Shown piece after piece: positions 17,474 through 26,677 of a stretch of 64,000 bases of DNA. The position numbers and the translations under genes were made by a program. Origin of the DNA: Cellulomonas sp. SLBN-39 (GTDB lineage Bacteria; Actinomycetota; Actinomycetes; Actinomycetales; Cellulomonadaceae); NCBI RefSeq assembly GCF_006715865.1, contig NZ_VFOA01000001.1, positions 3,844,001-3,908,000 on the forward strand. Direction: 5' to 3'. Under the pieces are notes generated by a model. That model made no database searches, was not told the DNA's origin, and worked only from the letters and a program-made list of their open reading frames with translations. The first letter of the stretch is position 1. The number at the start of each line of letters is the position of its first letter.

Positions 17474-17887
17474 GTGCCGCACACCGACGAGCTCCGAGCC
17501 CACGGCCTGCGGGTCACCGGCCCGCGGCTCGCGGTGCTGGCGGCCCTGCACGACCACCCCCACCTCGACGCCGACGAGGTGCTGCGCCGCGTGCGCACCA
17601 CCCTGCCGACCGTCTCGGTGCAGGCCGTCTACGACGTCCTGCACGCGCTGACCGACGCCGGCATGGTCCGACGCATCGAGCCCGCCGGCCACCCGGCGCG
17701 GTACGAGCGCCGCGTCGGCGACAACCACCACCACGTCGTGTGCCGGGGCTGCGGCGCCGTCGACGACGTCGACTGCGTCGTGGGCCACGCCCCCTGCCTC
17801 GTGCCCGCATCCACGTCGGGCTTCGACGTCGAGACGGCCGAGGTGACCTTCTGGGGCCTGTGCCCCGCCTGCCGCGCGGCCGGCTGA
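17474..17887 (+). CDS. Fur family peroxide-sensing repressor (CatR/FurA-like)
   Basis: 137-residue Fur-family regulator. Winged helix at about 5-80 ([33 protein letters not shown]), then the metal and dimer domain with the His cluster [11 protein letters not shown] and a second CxxC pair (LCPAC) at the end: four cysteines for structural zinc. Divergence from iron-type Fur and the position directly before a catalase gene mirror CatR-CatA in Streptomyces and FurA-KatG in mycobacteria, so a peroxide sensor is inferred. GTG 17474 lies 6 bases after a -10 element; no ribosome site precedes it. Confidence 0.88.
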   Translation: MPHTDELRAHGLRVTGPRLAVLAALHDHPHLDADEVLRRVRTTLPTVSVQAVYDVLHALTDAGMVRRIEPAGHPARYERRVGDNHHHVVCRGCGAVDDVDCVVGHAPCLVPASTSGFDVETAEVTFWGLCPACRAAG

Positions 17888-17913
17888 GGCCCGCACCCGC
17901 CGACCCCCCGCCC

Positions 17914-17934
17914 GCACCGCCGCCCCGGCGGTGC
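17914..17934 (+). other. intercistronic hairpin between the repressor and catalase genes
   Basis: A perfect 9-bp stem GCACCGCCG / CGGCGGTGC with a CCC loop in the 83-base gap. It may stabilise or tune catalase mRNA relative to the repressor, or act as a weak terminator. Confidence 0.4.
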
Positions 17935-17970
17935 ACCACGCCCCACCGGGGCCGACCGAGAGGACACCAC

Positions 17971-19476
17971 GTGACCCACGTGCCGCCCACCACGAACAAC
18001 GCCGGGGCGCCCGTCGCCTCCGACGCCCACTCCCTCGCCGTCGGCGCAGACGGACCGATCGTCCTGCACGACCACTACCTCGTCGAGAAGCTCGCGCAGT
18101 TCAACCGCGAGCGCGTGCCCGAGCGGGTCGTGCACGCGAAGGGCGGCGGCGCGTTCGGCACGTTCACGGTGACGCACGACGTGTCGGCCTACACCCGGGC
18201 GGCCCTGTTCCAGCCCGGCACGACGACCGACATGCTGGCGCGCTTCTCGTCGGTCGCCGGCGAGCACGGGTCGCCCGACACGTGGCGGGACCCCCGCGGC
18301 TTCGCGCTGAAGTTCTACACGACCGAGGGCAACTACGACCTCGTCGGCAACAACACCCCCGTGTTCTTCCTGCGCGACGGCATCAAGTTCCCCGACTTCA
18401 TCCGCTCGCAGAAGCGGCTGCCGGGCTCGAACCTGCGCGACAACGACATGCAGTGGGACTTCTGGTCGCTGTCGCCGGAGTCCGCGCACCAGGTGACGTG
18501 GCTGATGGGCGACCGCGGCCTGCCGCGCTCGTGGCGGACCATGGACGGCTTCGGCTCGCACACCTACCAGTGGGTCAACGCCGCCGGCGAGCGGTTCTGG
18601 GTCAAGTACCACTTCCAGACCCAGCAGGGCATCGACAACCTCACCGCCGACGAGGCCGCGCAGCTGGCGGGCTCCGACGCCGACCACCACATCCGCGACC
18701 TGCACGAGCACATCGCGGACGGGCAGTTCCCGCGGTGGACGCTGCGCGTGCAGGTCATGCCCTACGAGGACGCGAAGAGCTACCGCTTCAACCCGTTCGA
18801 CCTGACCAAGGTGTGGCCGCACGCGGACTACCCGCTGATCGAGGTCGGCGTCATGGAGCTCAACCGCAACCCCGAGAACTACTTCGCCCAGATCGAGCAG
18901 GCCACGTTCGCGCCGAGCAGCTTCGTGCCGGGCATCGGCCCGAGCCCGGACAAGATGCTGCTCGCGCGGATCTTCTCCTACGCCGACGCCCACCGGTACC
19001 GCGTCGGCACGAACCACGCGCAGCTGCCCGTCAACGCCCCGCAGGCGCCGGTGCACTCGTACTCCAAGGACGGTGCCGCGCGGTACGACTTCGCCCCCGC
19101 GGACCGGCCCGTCTACGCGCCGAACTCGCTCGGCGGCCCCGCGGCCGACCCGGCGCGCGCCGGCGAGTCCGGCGGCTGGGAGTCCGACGGCGAGATGGTC
19201 CGCGCGGCGGCGACCCTGCACCCCGAGGACGACGACTGGGGCCAGGCGGGCACCCTGTACCGCGAGGTCTTCGACGACGCGGCGCGCGCCCGCTTCCTGG
19301 AGACGATCACCGGCCACGTCGGCGGGGTGAAGAGCGACGTCATCCGTGCCCGCGCCGTGCAGTACTGGACCAACGTCGACGCGGGTCTCGGCGCGGCCCT
19401 GACGGCCGCCCTGTCCGCCGCCGGCGCACCCGTCGAGGCCGGCGAGCCCGGCACCGCGAGCGTCCCGGTCGCCTGA
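17971..19476 (+). CDS. katA: monofunctional heme catalase
   Basis: 501-residue clade-3-size catalase that turns hydrogen peroxide into water and oxygen in the cytoplasm. Catalytic His near residue 54 ([12 protein letters not shown]), distal Asn near 127 ([10 protein letters not shown]), and the proximal heme Tyr near 336 ([12 protein letters not shown]) are all present. GTG 17971 follows GAGAGGA with 6 bases between. It is probably co-transcribed with the Fur-type repressor upstream and closed by a 16-bp terminator hairpin. Confidence 0.96.
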   Translation: MTHVPPTTNNAGAPVASDAHSLAVGADGPIVLHDHYLVEKLAQFNRERVPERVVHAKGGGAFGTFTVTHDVSAYTRAALFQPGTTTDMLARFSSVAGEHGSPDTWRDPRGFALKFYTTEGNYDLVGNNTPVFFLRDGIKFPDFIRSQKRLPGSNLRDNDMQWDFWSLSPESAHQVTWLMGDRGLPRSWRTMDGFGSHTYQWVNAAGERFWVKYHFQTQQGIDNLTADEAAQLAGSDADHHIRDLHEHIADGQFPRWTLRVQVMPYEDAKSYRFNPFDLTKVWPHADYPLIEVGVMELNRNPENYFAQIEQATFAPSSFVPGIGPSPDKMLLARIFSYADAHRYRVGTNHAQLPVNAPQAPVHSYSKDGAARYDFAPADRPVYAPNSLGGPAADPARAGESGGWESDGEMVRAAATLHPEDDDWGQAGTLYREVFDDAARARFLETITGHVGGVKSDVIRARAVQYWTNVDAGLGAALTAALSAAGAPVEAGEPGTASVPVA

Positions 19477-19492
19477 CCGCGGCACCAGCCAC

Positions 19493-19531
19493 GACGGCCC
19501 CGCACCGCTCCCCCGGCGGTGCGGGGCCGTC
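19493..19531 (+). terminator. terminator of the repressor-catalase unit
   Basis: A perfect 16-bp stem (GACGGCCCCGCACCGC and its complement), loop TCCCCCG, 17 bases after the catalase stop. Confidence 0.8.
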
Positions 19532-19574
19532 GCCGTGCGGACCGTGCGCGTGCGGGGCGCCCGCGCACGGGTGA

Positions 19575-19580
19575 GAGGAT
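19575..19580 (+). promoter_or_regulatory. -10 element, leaderless promoter of the DUF1844 gene
   Basis: GAGGAT, 7 bases before ATG 19588. No better ribosome site is seen. Confidence 0.35.
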
Positions 19581-19587
19581 CGGCGCC

Positions 19588-19965
19588 ATGCACGAGGAGC
19601 ACGCGCCGGGCGCGCACGAGGACGTCACCGCCCAGGCGGTCCGCGAGATCGAGGACGTCGCGGCCGTCGAGATCATCACCACCGCCGCGGTGCACCTGAT
19701 GAGCGCCGCCGCGGTCAAGTGCGGGCTCGCGCCCGACGGGCCGGACGGGCCGGGGTCAGCGCACCGGGACCTCGACGAGGCCCGCAAGCTCATCACCGCC
19801 CTCGCCGCCCTGGTCACCGCCTCGGCGCCCGACCTCGGCAACCAGCACGCCCGCGCCCTGCGCGACGGGCTGCGGTCGGTCCAGCTCGCGTTCCGCGAGG
19901 CCAGCCCCTTCCCCGACGCCCCCGGCGACGGGCCGGGCGAGGCCTTCACCGGCCCCGTCTCCTGA
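19588..19965 (+). CDS. DUF1844 family protein
   Basis: 125-residue cytoplasmic protein of the DUF1844 family, function unknown. The conserved helical core is AVEIITTAAVHLMSAAAVKCGL followed by DLDEARKLITALAALVTAS and the GLRSVQLAFREAS end. In actinobacteria this family is usually a neighbour of infC (from memory); here it is about 2.5 kb away, with the repressor-catalase pair between. ATG 19588 was chosen for the -10 spacing and family fit; the ORF is open to 19519. Its last 210 bases overlap the 3' extension of the MFS gene on the other strand. Confidence 0.85.
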   Translation: MHEEHAPGAHEDVTAQAVREIEDVAAVEIITTAAVHLMSAAAVKCGLAPDGPDGPGSAHRDLDEARKLITALAALVTASAPDLGNQHARALRDGLRSVQLAFREASPFPDAPGDGPGEAFTGPVS

Positions 19966-21168
19966 CCTCGGCGCGGCGGTCCGGTCCGACGGCCGGGCGG
20001 CGCGCCGACGACGCACCACGGCCACGACGGCCAGGCCCCCGCCGGCGACGAGCAGGCCCGTGCCCGCAGCCGTGAGGAAGCCCGCCCCGGCACCCGCCCG
20101 GTCGATCGCCCAGCCGCACAGCGGCGCACCGAGCGCGTTGCCGACCGTCTGCATCGTGCCGCTCCAGCCCATCACCTCGCCGCGCCGGTGCTCGGGCACC
20201 AGGCGCACGAGCGTCGCGTTGATCGACGACAGCGCCGGCGCGCACGGCAGACCGGCCAGCACGACCGCCAGGGCGAGGGCCACCTGGCCCTGCACGAGGG
20301 CCGCGGGCACCGTCGCCAGCGCGAGGACCGCCACGAGCAGCAGCGGCGACGGCTGGCGGGCGGACGCGCCGTGCACGAGGCCGCCGACCACGGAGCCGCC
20401 GGCCCACAGCGCGATCATCCAGCCCACGTCCTGCGCCCGTCCGGCGTCGTTCAGCGCGGCGACGAGGGAGACGTCGGTGCCGACCAGGACGAAGGCGGCG
20501 CCCACGCCCGCGAGGAGCACGACCAGCAGCGGCGCCGTCAGGAGGCGCCCGGACGGGACGTCCACCGGTGCGTCGTGCGTGGCGGACGGCGTGCTGCGCG
20601 TCGGCGGGTCGGCCCACAGCAGCAGGACGCCGGCGCCGACGGTCGCGACGCCGACGACCGTCAGGCCGAGGACGCTCGACCCCTGCGTCACCAGCAGGAC
20701 GCCCGCGACCGGCGCGAGCATGAACGTCAGCTCGGTGCCGACCGAGTCGAGCGCGTACGCGGCCTTCTGCTGCGCGGGCGGCACCAGCACGGCGAGCGAC
20801 TGGCGCACCACGGAGAACACCGGGACGAGGAAGACGCCGCCGACGAACGCGGCGCCGACGAGCGGCCAGTAGCCCAGGTGCGGCGCGACGAGCCACACGA
20901 GGCTCTCCACGACGACCGACGGCACCAGCGCACGACGCAGACCGAGGCGGTCCACGAGCCGCCCCCGCCACGGCGCACCGATCGCGACGCCGACGGTCAT
21001 GGCCGCGGCGACGACGCCCGCGCGCGCGTACCCCTCGTCGAGCCGCCCCACGACGTGCAGGGTGAGCACCACGCCGGTCATCGCGTGCGGGAGGCGGGCG
21101 ACGAGGGCGATCAGGGTCAGGCGCAGCACGCCCGGCAGGCGCAGCACGTCGGCGTAGGCGGTTCTCAC
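19756..21168 (-). CDS. MFS transporter with an antisense-overlapping C-terminal extension
   Basis: 470 residues, about 12 hydrophobic segments (for example LVGAAFVGGVFLVPVFSVV, LLVVLLAGVGAAFVLVG) and the MFS loop motif GRLVDRLGLRR after segment 2. It is probably a drug or metabolite exporter in the inner membrane; substrate unknown. The transporter proper ends near residue 400 ([10 protein letters not shown]), where a stop would be expected, but the frame stays open for 70 more codons to 19756, antisense to the DUF1844 gene. That tail is Arg/Gly/Glu-rich and does not look like a membrane protein. GTG 21168 was chosen by fit to the first membrane segment; the ribosome site is weak. Confidence 0.85.
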   Translation of the reverse strand: MRTAYADVLRLPGVLRLTLIALVARLPHAMTGVVLTLHVVGRLDEGYARAGVVAAAMTVGVAIGAPWRGRLVDRLGLRRALVPSVVVESLVWLVAPHLGYWPLVGAAFVGGVFLVPVFSVVRQSLAVLVPPAQQKAAYALDSVGTELTFMLAPVAGVLLVTQGSSVLGLTVVGVATVGAGVLLLWADPPTRSTPSATHDAPVDVPSGRLLTAPLLVVLLAGVGAAFVLVGTDVSLVAALNDAGRAQDVGWMIALWAGGSVVGGLVHGASARQPSPLLLVAVLALATVPAALVQGQVALALAVVLAGLPCAPALSSINATLVRLVPEHRRGEVMGWSGTMQTVGNALGAPLCGWAIDRAGAGAGFLTAAGTGLLVAGGGLAVVAVVRRRRAARPSDRTAAPRSGDGAGEGLARPVAGGVGEGAGLAERELDRPQPVAQGAGVLVAEVGRRGGDQGGEGGDELAGLVEVPVR

Positions 21169-21330
21169 AGGTGTCGATGATGGACCCTGCGGGCGCCCGC
21201 CCGGTCCGCCGACGGTCCCGGACGGGCGTCGCGTGACGGACGTCTCCCCCGCCCTGCGGTGCACCGCCGGCGGGCCGCGACCGACCACCGACGGGTCGCC
21301 GACCGGCCCTCGCACGGACGCCCGCGCGCC

Positions 21331-21336
21331 TATCCT
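21331..21336 (+). promoter_or_regulatory. -10 element, leaderless promoter of the coiled-coil protein operon
   Basis: TATCCT, 6 bases before ATG 21343. Confidence 0.5.
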
Positions 21337-21342
21337 GGGCCG

Positions 21343-22029
21343 ATGCACGGACCTCCCCCGTCCTTCCCCCCGACACCCCCCGGGCAGCCGGCCGGGGGCA
21401 CGCCCGGCGCACCGACGGGCGGCCCCGCGCCGACGGTCCCGCCCGGGGGCGGACCCGTGCCGGTCGCGCTGCACGACGTGGAGGCCCGCGTCCCCGGTCC
21501 GCGCCGGTCCGGGCGGCCGCGCAGCCGTGCGGCCGTCGTGCTCGCGGTCGTGCTCGTCGCCGTGCTGGTCGGTGCCGGGGTGCTCGGCACGCACCTGTGG
21601 CGCACCACCCAGGCGTGGGGCGAGGCCGCGGCCGACTGGGAGCGCCTGGCCCGCGAGCACGGCGAGGAGCTCGCGCAGTCGCGCGCGGACCTCGACGCGA
21701 CCTCCGCCGAGCTGGCCGGTGTGCAGGCCCAGCTCGCGAACGCCCAGTCCCGGATCACGTCGCTCGCCGACGAGAAGGCCCAGCTCGGCGACACGTCGGC
21801 CGCCACGCAGCAGCTCGCGGACTACCAGGCCCGCGTGTCGCAGGCCGCCGGCCAGGTCGCGACCGCGCTGGCGAGCTGCATCGAGGGCCAGGAGCAGCTC
21901 ATCGGGTACCTGCGCGAGCAGGAGCAGTACGACGCGCAGGAGCTCGCCGGCTTCGAGGCCGACGTCGACGAGGTCTGCGGCGCCGCGACCGAGGCGAACG
22001 ACTCCCTGCAGGCCGAGCTGACCCGATGA
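21343..22029 (+). CDS. single-pass membrane protein with extracytoplasmic coiled coil
   Basis: 228 residues, no named family recognised. A Pro/Gly-rich cytoplasmic N terminus (1-66), one transmembrane segment (about 66-86; AVVLAVVLVAVLVGAGVLG), then about 140 residues with coiled-coil heptads (ELAQSRADLDATSAELAGVQ, LADEKAQLGDT) outside the membrane, including two Cys (ASCIEGQ, VDEVCGAA) that could pair. The next gene, a lipoprotein protease, overlaps it by 4 bases (ATGA), which suggests the two act together at the cell surface. Leaderless promoter. Confidence 0.75.
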   Translation: MHGPPPSFPPTPPGQPAGGTPGAPTGGPAPTVPPGGGPVPVALHDVEARVPGPRRSGRPRSRAAVVLAVVLVAVLVGAGVLGTHLWRTTQAWGEAAADWERLAREHGEELAQSRADLDATSAELAGVQAQLANAQSRITSLADEKAQLGDTSAATQQLADYQARVSQAAGQVATALASCIEGQEQLIGYLREQEQYDAQELAGFEADVDEVCGAATEANDSLQAELTR

Positions 22030-22784
22030 GGCCCGCCCCCGCACCCGCGCCGGGCCGCACCACCCGCGCCCTGGCGGTCGCGCTCGTGGCGGCCGCCGTC
22101 CTCGGCGGCTGCGCCCTCCTGCCCGACCCGCCGCCGCCCGTGCCCACGGGTGTCGTCCCCAGCAGCGCCCCCGAGCCGTCCGCGTCGGTCGGTGAGTCCC
22201 GGCTGTCCCCCGACGGGTTCGACGCCGCGCAGCGGATGGCCGTGCGGATCCGCAACGTCGGCTGCGGCACCCTCTCGACGGGCTCGGGGTTCGCGATCGA
22301 CGAGCACACGCTGGTCACGAACCGGCACGTCGTGGCCGACTCCGCCGCGCTGGAGCTGAGCACCTACGACGGCCGCGACGTCGGCGCCGAGGCCGCCAGC
22401 ACCGCCGACCTCGCCGACCTCGCGATCGTCCGCACCGTCGACGCCCTGCCGTCGGCCCCCGTCCTGGCCGACGCCGACCCCGTCGTGGGCGACGCCGTGA
22501 CCGTGGTGGGGTACCCGCTGGGCCGCCAGCTCACCGTCACCGACGGGCAGGTCGTGGGCCAGGTCACCGACCCGCTCAACGCGAACCTCGGCCAGGTGCT
22601 CGTGACCGACGCCCCCGTGGAGCCGGGCAGCTCGGGGTCGGCCGCGCTCGACGCGGAGGGCCGCGTCATCGGGGTCGTCTACGCCAAGAACGCGGACGAC
22701 CTCAGCTTTCTCGTGCCCGTGAGCACCCTGAGGTCCATGCTGGAGGACGGGACGGCGTTCGGCCCTGCGCCCACCTGCGGCTGA
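22026..22784 (+). CDS. trypsin-like serine protease lipoprotein
   Basis: 252 residues. A lipoprotein signal with lipobox VLGGC (Cys near residue 25) precedes a Pro/Ser linker and a chymotrypsin-fold protease. The catalytic triad is visible: His in LVTNRHVV, Asp in ADLADLAIV and Ser in PVEPGSSGSAAL, a DegP/HtrA-type arrangement without a PDZ domain. It should be anchored on the outer face of the membrane. Translationally coupled to the coiled-coil membrane protein before it, a possible partner or substrate holder. Confidence 0.85.
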   Translation: MRPAPAPAPGRTTRALAVALVAAAVLGGCALLPDPPPPVPTGVVPSSAPEPSASVGESRLSPDGFDAAQRMAVRIRNVGCGTLSTGSGFAIDEHTLVTNRHVVADSAALELSTYDGRDVGAEAASTADLADLAIVRTVDALPSAPVLADADPVVGDAVTVVGYPLGRQLTVTDGQVVGQVTDPLNANLGQVLVTDAPVEPGSSGSAALDAEGRVIGVVYAKNADDLSFLVPVSTLRSMLEDGTAFGPAPTCG

Positions 22785-22836
22785 GCAGGCGACGCACCGG
22801 TCCCGACGCGCACCCGTCGACGAGGGGAACCCTGAG

Positions 22837-23223
22837 ATGACCGAGCACAGCTTCGACGTCGCCGCCCTGACCCGGGCCGCGCAGGACACCCTGACGGTGC
22901 GCCGCGTGTTCGGCGAGGCGTACGAGCGCGACGGCACCCTCGTCGTGCCGGTGGCCCGCGTCACCGGTGCGCTGGGCGCCGGGGCAGGCGCGGGCGACGG
23001 GGCCGTCGGCGGCGGCGGACCCTCGCCCCAGGGCAGCGGGGACGCCGGCGGGGGCGGCTGGGGCACGCAGGTCAAGCCCCTGGGGGTCTTCGTCGTCGAC
23101 GCCGACGGGGCGCACTGGCGGCCCGCGCTCGACCTGAACCGCGTGATCCTGGGCGGGCAGCTCGTCGGCGCCGTGGCGGCGACCGCCTGGGCGCTGGCGT
23201 GGGCCCTGCGCCGCCGACGCTGA
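22837..23223 (+). CDS. YtfJ/GerW family protein
   Basis: 128 residues. The spore-protein YtfJ family fold (VRRVFGEAYERDGTLVVPVARV, then a Gly-rich loop, then KPLGVFVVDADGAHW) is followed by a C-terminal hydrophobic segment (LVGAVAATAWALAWAL) and an Arg cluster, so it is probably membrane-tethered by its C terminus. The family is named from Bacillus spore germination, but homologues are common in actinobacteria that make no endospores; the role here is unknown. GAGGGG lies about 9 bases before ATG 22837. Confidence 0.75.
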   Translation: MTEHSFDVAALTRAAQDTLTVRRVFGEAYERDGTLVVPVARVTGALGAGAGAGDGAVGGGGPSPQGSGDAGGGGWGTQVKPLGVFVVDADGAHWRPALDLNRVILGGQLVGAVAATAWALAWALRRRR

Positions 23224-23259
23224 CGACCCCGCGGTCCGGCACACCGTCCGCGCGGGCGG

Positions 23260-23991
23260 TCAGCCGGCGGCGCGCAGGCGCAGCTCGAGGGAGTCGACCC
23301 GCTCCGCCACGGTCGGGTCACCCGCGAGCGCCGCGTTGACCTGCGCCAGCACCCGGTCCAGGCCGGTGCGGTCCAGGCCGGGCACGAGCGAGAGCTCGAC
23401 GGCGACCTCCGCGCGGGTGCCCGGGACGGCGTCGGCGCGCACCACGAGACGCACGGGCGCCAGCGCGGCCCGCACGGCGGCGCGCACGTCCTCGTCGACG
23501 GCGTCGTCGCGCACGGCCGGGGCCCAGGCACGCCCCTGCGCGAGCGCGTAGACGGCCGTGCGGGGCAGCACCACGGTCACCGGTCCGGCGGGGTCGACGA
23601 CGACGACCTCCCAGCCCTCGCCGACGGCCGAGAGCGCGGCGCGCGGCACGTCGCTGGGCACCGGCCGGGCGTCGGGGCGCCAGCGGCGCATCGCGTCGAC
23701 GCCCGTGAACACCGGCAGCGCGGTGCGCCCGTCCGGGGTCCGCAGCGCGACGACGCCCGCGGACGCCTCCTTGTCGACCGTGTGCTCGTGGCCGTCGTGC
23801 ACGACCGTGCCCGCCTGCTCGAGCTCGGCGAGGACCGGGACGAGCACGCGCGTGGGGACCAGCGCCGCGACGACGTCGGCCAGGCCCGCCCGGCCGAGCG
23901 CGTGCTCGGCCAGGACCTCGGCCAGCCGCGGGTCCGCCGAGCCGTCGTCGCCGGCGAACGGCGACGACGGAGGCAGCGCGCGCCCGCTCAC
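23260..23991 (-). CDS. SseB family protein
   Basis: 243 residues. An N-terminal region (1-90) with [31 protein letters not shown] and then the SseB domain pattern [24 protein letters not shown], with [23 protein letters not shown] following, and a C-terminal alpha/beta domain. The function of SseB proteins is poorly known. GTG 23991 overlaps the hisA stop as GTGA, so it is translated as the last gene of the his group. Confidence 0.8.
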   Translation of the reverse strand: MSGRALPPSSPFAGDDGSADPRLAEVLAEHALGRAGLADVVAALVPTRVLVPVLAELEQAGTVVHDGHEHTVDKEASAGVVALRTPDGRTALPVFTGVDAMRRWRPDARPVPSDVPRAALSAVGEGWEVVVVDPAGPVTVVLPRTAVYALAQGRAWAPAVRDDAVDEDVRAAVRAALAPVRLVVRADAVPGTRAEVAVELSLVPGLDRTGLDRVLAQVNAALAGDPTVAERVDSLELRLRAAG

Positions 23992-24749
23992 GCGGACGGC
24001 CGCCCGGCGACGTCGAGCGCCTGCGGCAGCGTGAACGCCCCCGCGTAGAGCGCCTTGCCGACGATGGCGCCCTCGACGCCGACGGGGACGAGAGCGCGCA
24101 GCGCCTCGAGGTCGGCGAGGCTGGACACGCCGCCCGACGCGACCACCGGGGCGTCGGTCCGGGCGCAGACCTCGCGCAGCAGCTCGACGTTCGGGCCGCG
24201 CAGCGTGCCGTCCTTCGTCACGTCGGTCACGACGTAGCGCGCGCAGCCGGCGTCCTCCAGGCGGGCGAGCACGTCCCACAGGTCGCCGCCGTCCTGGGTC
24301 CAGCCGCGCGCCGCGAGGGTCGTGCCGCGCACGTCGAGCCCGACGGCGATCTGCTCGCCGTGGGACGCGATCACCCGGGCAGTCCACTCCGGGTCCTCGA
24401 GGGCTGCCGTGCCGAGGTTGACGCGCGTGGCCCCGGTGGCCAGCGCGCGCTCGAGGGACGCGTCGTCGCGCACGCCGCCGGAGATCTCGACGCGCACGCC
24501 GCGGCGGTCCAGCTCGCCCGCGACGTCCGCGAGGAGCGCCGCGTTGGAGCCGCGGCCGAACGCGGCGTCGAGGTCGACGAGGTGGATCCACTCCGCGCCC
24601 CCCTCGGCCCAGTCGAGGGCGGCGGCGAGCGGGTCGCCGTAGCCGGTCTCCGAGCCGGCCGCGCCCTGGACGAGCCGCACGGCCTGGCCGTCGGCGACGT
24701 CGACGGCGGGCAGGAGCTCCAGGCGCGGGGCGGGGGGCGTGGTCGTCAT
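23988..24749 (-). CDS. hisA: bifunctional phosphoribosyl isomerase (HisA/PriA)
   Basis: 253-residue TIM barrel. It isomerises ProFAR to PRFAR in histidine synthesis; in actinobacteria the same enzyme (PriA) also does the TrpF step. Seen: [18 protein letters not shown], with the first-half Asp, [22 protein letters not shown], the second-half catalytic Asp in [15 protein letters not shown], and the Arg-bearing loop typical of PriA. Dual function is inferred from lineage. ATG 24749 has GGAG with a good spacer. The stop overlaps the sseB-type gene. Confidence 0.95.
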   Translation of the reverse strand: MTTTPPAPRLELLPAVDVADGQAVRLVQGAAGSETGYGDPLAAALDWAEGGAEWIHLVDLDAAFGRGSNAALLADVAGELDRRGVRVEISGGVRDDASLERALATGATRVNLGTAALEDPEWTARVIASHGEQIAVGLDVRGTTLAARGWTQDGGDLWDVLARLEDAGCARYVVTDVTKDGTLRGPNVELLREVCARTDAPVVASGGVSSLADLEALRALVPVGVEGAIVGKALYAGAFTLPQALDVAGRPSA

Positions 24750-24801
24750 GGGTGTTCTCCGGGTGGTGGGGAGGCGGGCTGCGGGAGGGGCGTGCGTCGG
24801 C

Positions 24802-25452
24802 TCAGCGCAGCAGGCCGAGCCAGCGCCGCAGGAGCTCGGCCCCCGCGTCGCCCGACTTCTCGGGGTGGAACTGGGTCGCGGCCAGCGGGCCGTTCTCGAC
24901 GGCGGCGACGAAGCGGTCGCCGTGCTCGGCCCACGTGACCAGCGGGGCGGGCAGCGGGTGCTCGCCCGCGGGGACCTCGTCGTGCAGGGGGAAGGACCGC
25001 GCCGCGTAGGAGTGCACGAAGTAGAACCGCTCGTCGGCGAGCCCGTCGAAGAGCACCGACCCGGGCGGCGGCTCGACCGTGGCCCAGCCCATGTGCGGCA
25101 CGACGTCGGCCTCGAGGCGGTCGACGACGCCAGGCCACTCGCCCAGCCCGTCGGTCCGCACCCCGTGCTCGACGCCCTCGGCGAACATCACCTGCATACC
25201 GACGCAGATGCCGAGCACGGGCCGGCCGCCGGCGAGGCGCCGGTCGACGACCTGGTCGCCGCCGACGGCGCGCAGCCCGGCCATCACGGCGGCGAACGCG
25301 CCGACGCCCGGCACGACGAGACCGTCGGCCTCCTGCGCGGCGCGCTTGTCGGCGGTCAGCTCGACCTCGGCGCCGACGCGCTCGAGGGCGCGGACCGCCG
25401 AGCGCACGTTGCCGAAGCCGTAGTCGAGGACGACGACGCGGGGTGTGGGCAC
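24802..25452 (-). CDS. hisH: imidazole glycerol phosphate synthase subunit HisH
   Basis: Glutaminase half of IGP synthase, 216 residues. The class I amidotransferase triad is intact: nucleophile Cys in [11 protein letters not shown] (about residue 85), and His and Glu in QFHPEKSG near the end. N-terminal [18 protein letters not shown] is typical. GTG 25452 is preceded by TAACCT with a 6-base gap, so besides the his operon it may have its own leaderless promoter. hisF is not in this window. Confidence 0.96.
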   Translation of the reverse strand: MPTPRVVVLDYGFGNVRSAVRALERVGAEVELTADKRAAQEADGLVVPGVGAFAAVMAGLRAVGGDQVVDRRLAGGRPVLGICVGMQVMFAEGVEHGVRTDGLGEWPGVVDRLEADVVPHMGWATVEPPPGSVLFDGLADERFYFVHSYAARSFPLHDEVPAGEHPLPAPLVTWAEHGDRFVAAVENGPLAATQFHPEKSGDAGAELLRRWLGLLR

Positions 25453-25458
25453 GGCGCC

Positions 25459-25464
25459 AGGTTA
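25459..25464 (-). promoter_or_regulatory. -10 element, possible leaderless promoter of hisH
   Basis: TAACCT on the minus strand, 6 bases before GTG 25452. Confidence 0.35.
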
Positions 25465-25529
25465 CCGGCGCCGCGGACCGCGCCGTGCCCGCGTCCGGTC
25501 CGCCGGCGCCCGGCGCGAGAGGCCGGGGA

Positions 25530-26048
25530 TCAGCCCCGGGGGCGGTTCCCGGCGATCATCCGCATCGCCTTCCAGCGCGAGAGGCCCACGCTCGTGACGG
25601 TCCCGTCGACCGTCGCGGGGTCGAGGTCGCCGAGCAGGAGGTCCTCGAGCACCTCGGGCGCCCCGGACAGCACCAGCCCCGGGGGCAGCTCCTTGGTCTG
25701 CGCCCCGGCGACCCACTGCGTCGCCGAGACCTGCTCGGCGCGCCGCTCGAGCAGCACCACCGGCGCCTGGCGCAGCAGCTGGGAGATCGCGGCCGTCGCG
25801 GTCGCGCCCGCCGCCGGGTCCCGCAGCACCGCGATCGCCCCGACCGGGGACGGCACGGCGTCGACGTCGACCTGCGCGAGCGAGCACGCGGCCGCGAGCG
25901 CACCGGCGACGGCGACCTGGGTCACGACGACGGCGACGGTCGGCTCGTCGGTCGCGTCGAGCCCGGACAGGTCGTCGGGGATCTGCAGGTCGGCGAACGG
26001 GTCGTCGTCGGCGCCCGGGGTCGCGCCGGGCGTCGGGTCGGTGCTCAC
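25530..26048 (-). CDS. unknown protein encoded between hisB and hisH
   Basis: 172 residues, no family recognised. The N terminus is acidic ([16 protein letters not shown]). The middle is rich in small hydrophobics ([22 protein letters not shown]), which look like buried beta-alpha elements more than a membrane segment. The C terminus is basic ([18 protein letters not shown]). The GTG start at 26048 overlaps the hisB stop by 4 bases (GTGA), so it is made with the histidine enzymes. Position alone suggests a link to the pathway; nothing in the sequence shows a catalytic motif. Confidence 0.75.
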   Translation of the reverse strand: MSTDPTPGATPGADDDPFADLQIPDDLSGLDATDEPTVAVVVTQVAVAGALAAACSLAQVDVDAVPSPVGAIAVLRDPAAGATATAAISQLLRQAPVVLLERRAEQVSATQWVAGAQTKELPPGLVLSGAPEVLEDLLLGDLDPATVDGTVTSVGLSRWKAMRMIAGNRPRG

Positions 26049-26677
26049 AGGGCCCCCTTGGTGGACGGCACGCCGTCGACGCGGGGGTCGAGGGCGAGGG
26101 CGGCCCGCAGGGCGCGGGCCAGCGCCTTGAACTGGGCCTCGACGATGTGGTGCGGGTCGCGGCCGGCCAGCACGCGCACGTGGATGGTGAACGCCGCGTG
26201 GTGGGCGATCGACTCCAGCACGTGGGCCGTCAGCGAGCCGGTGAAGTGCCCGCCGATGAGGTGGTACTGCTGCCCCTCGGGCTCCCCGGAGTGCACGAGG
26301 TACGGCCGGCCCGAGACGTCGACGACAGCGTGGGCGAGCGCCTCGTCCAGCGGGACCGTGGCGTCGCCGTAGCGGGTGATGCCGCGCTTGTCGCCGAGCG
26401 CCTGCCGCAGGGCCTGGCCGAGCACGATCGCGACGTCCTCGACCGTGTGGTGCGCGTCGATGTGCGTGTCGCCGCTCGCCCGGACCGTGAGGTCGACGAG
26501 CGAGTGCTTGCCGAGCGCGGTGAGCATGTGGTCGTAGAACGGCACGCCCGTGTCGACGTCGGTGCGCCCCGTGCCGTCGAGGTCGACCTCGACGAGGACG
26601 GTCGACTCGCTCGTGGCGCGCTCGACGCGCGCGGTCCGCCGGGCGGTGCCCGCGGTCGTTCCCTGCGGACCGGTCAT
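26045..26677 (-). CDS. hisB: imidazoleglycerol-phosphate dehydratase
   Basis: 210 residues, the stand-alone dehydratase. Manganese-binding His clusters are visible: [48 protein letters not shown] and [20 protein letters not shown] 26677 overlaps the hisC stop (ATGA), and the stop overlaps the unknown gene (GTGA). Regulation is shared with hisC. Confidence 0.97.
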   Translation of the reverse strand: MTGPQGTTAGTARRTARVERATSESTVLVEVDLDGTGRTDVDTGVPFYDHMLTALGKHSLVDLTVRASGDTHIDAHHTVEDVAIVLGQALRQALGDKRGITRYGDATVPLDEALAHAVVDVSGRPYLVHSGEPEGQQYHLIGGHFTGSLTAHVLESIAHHAAFTIHVRVLAGRDPHHIVEAQFKALARALRAALALDPRVDGVPSTKGAL

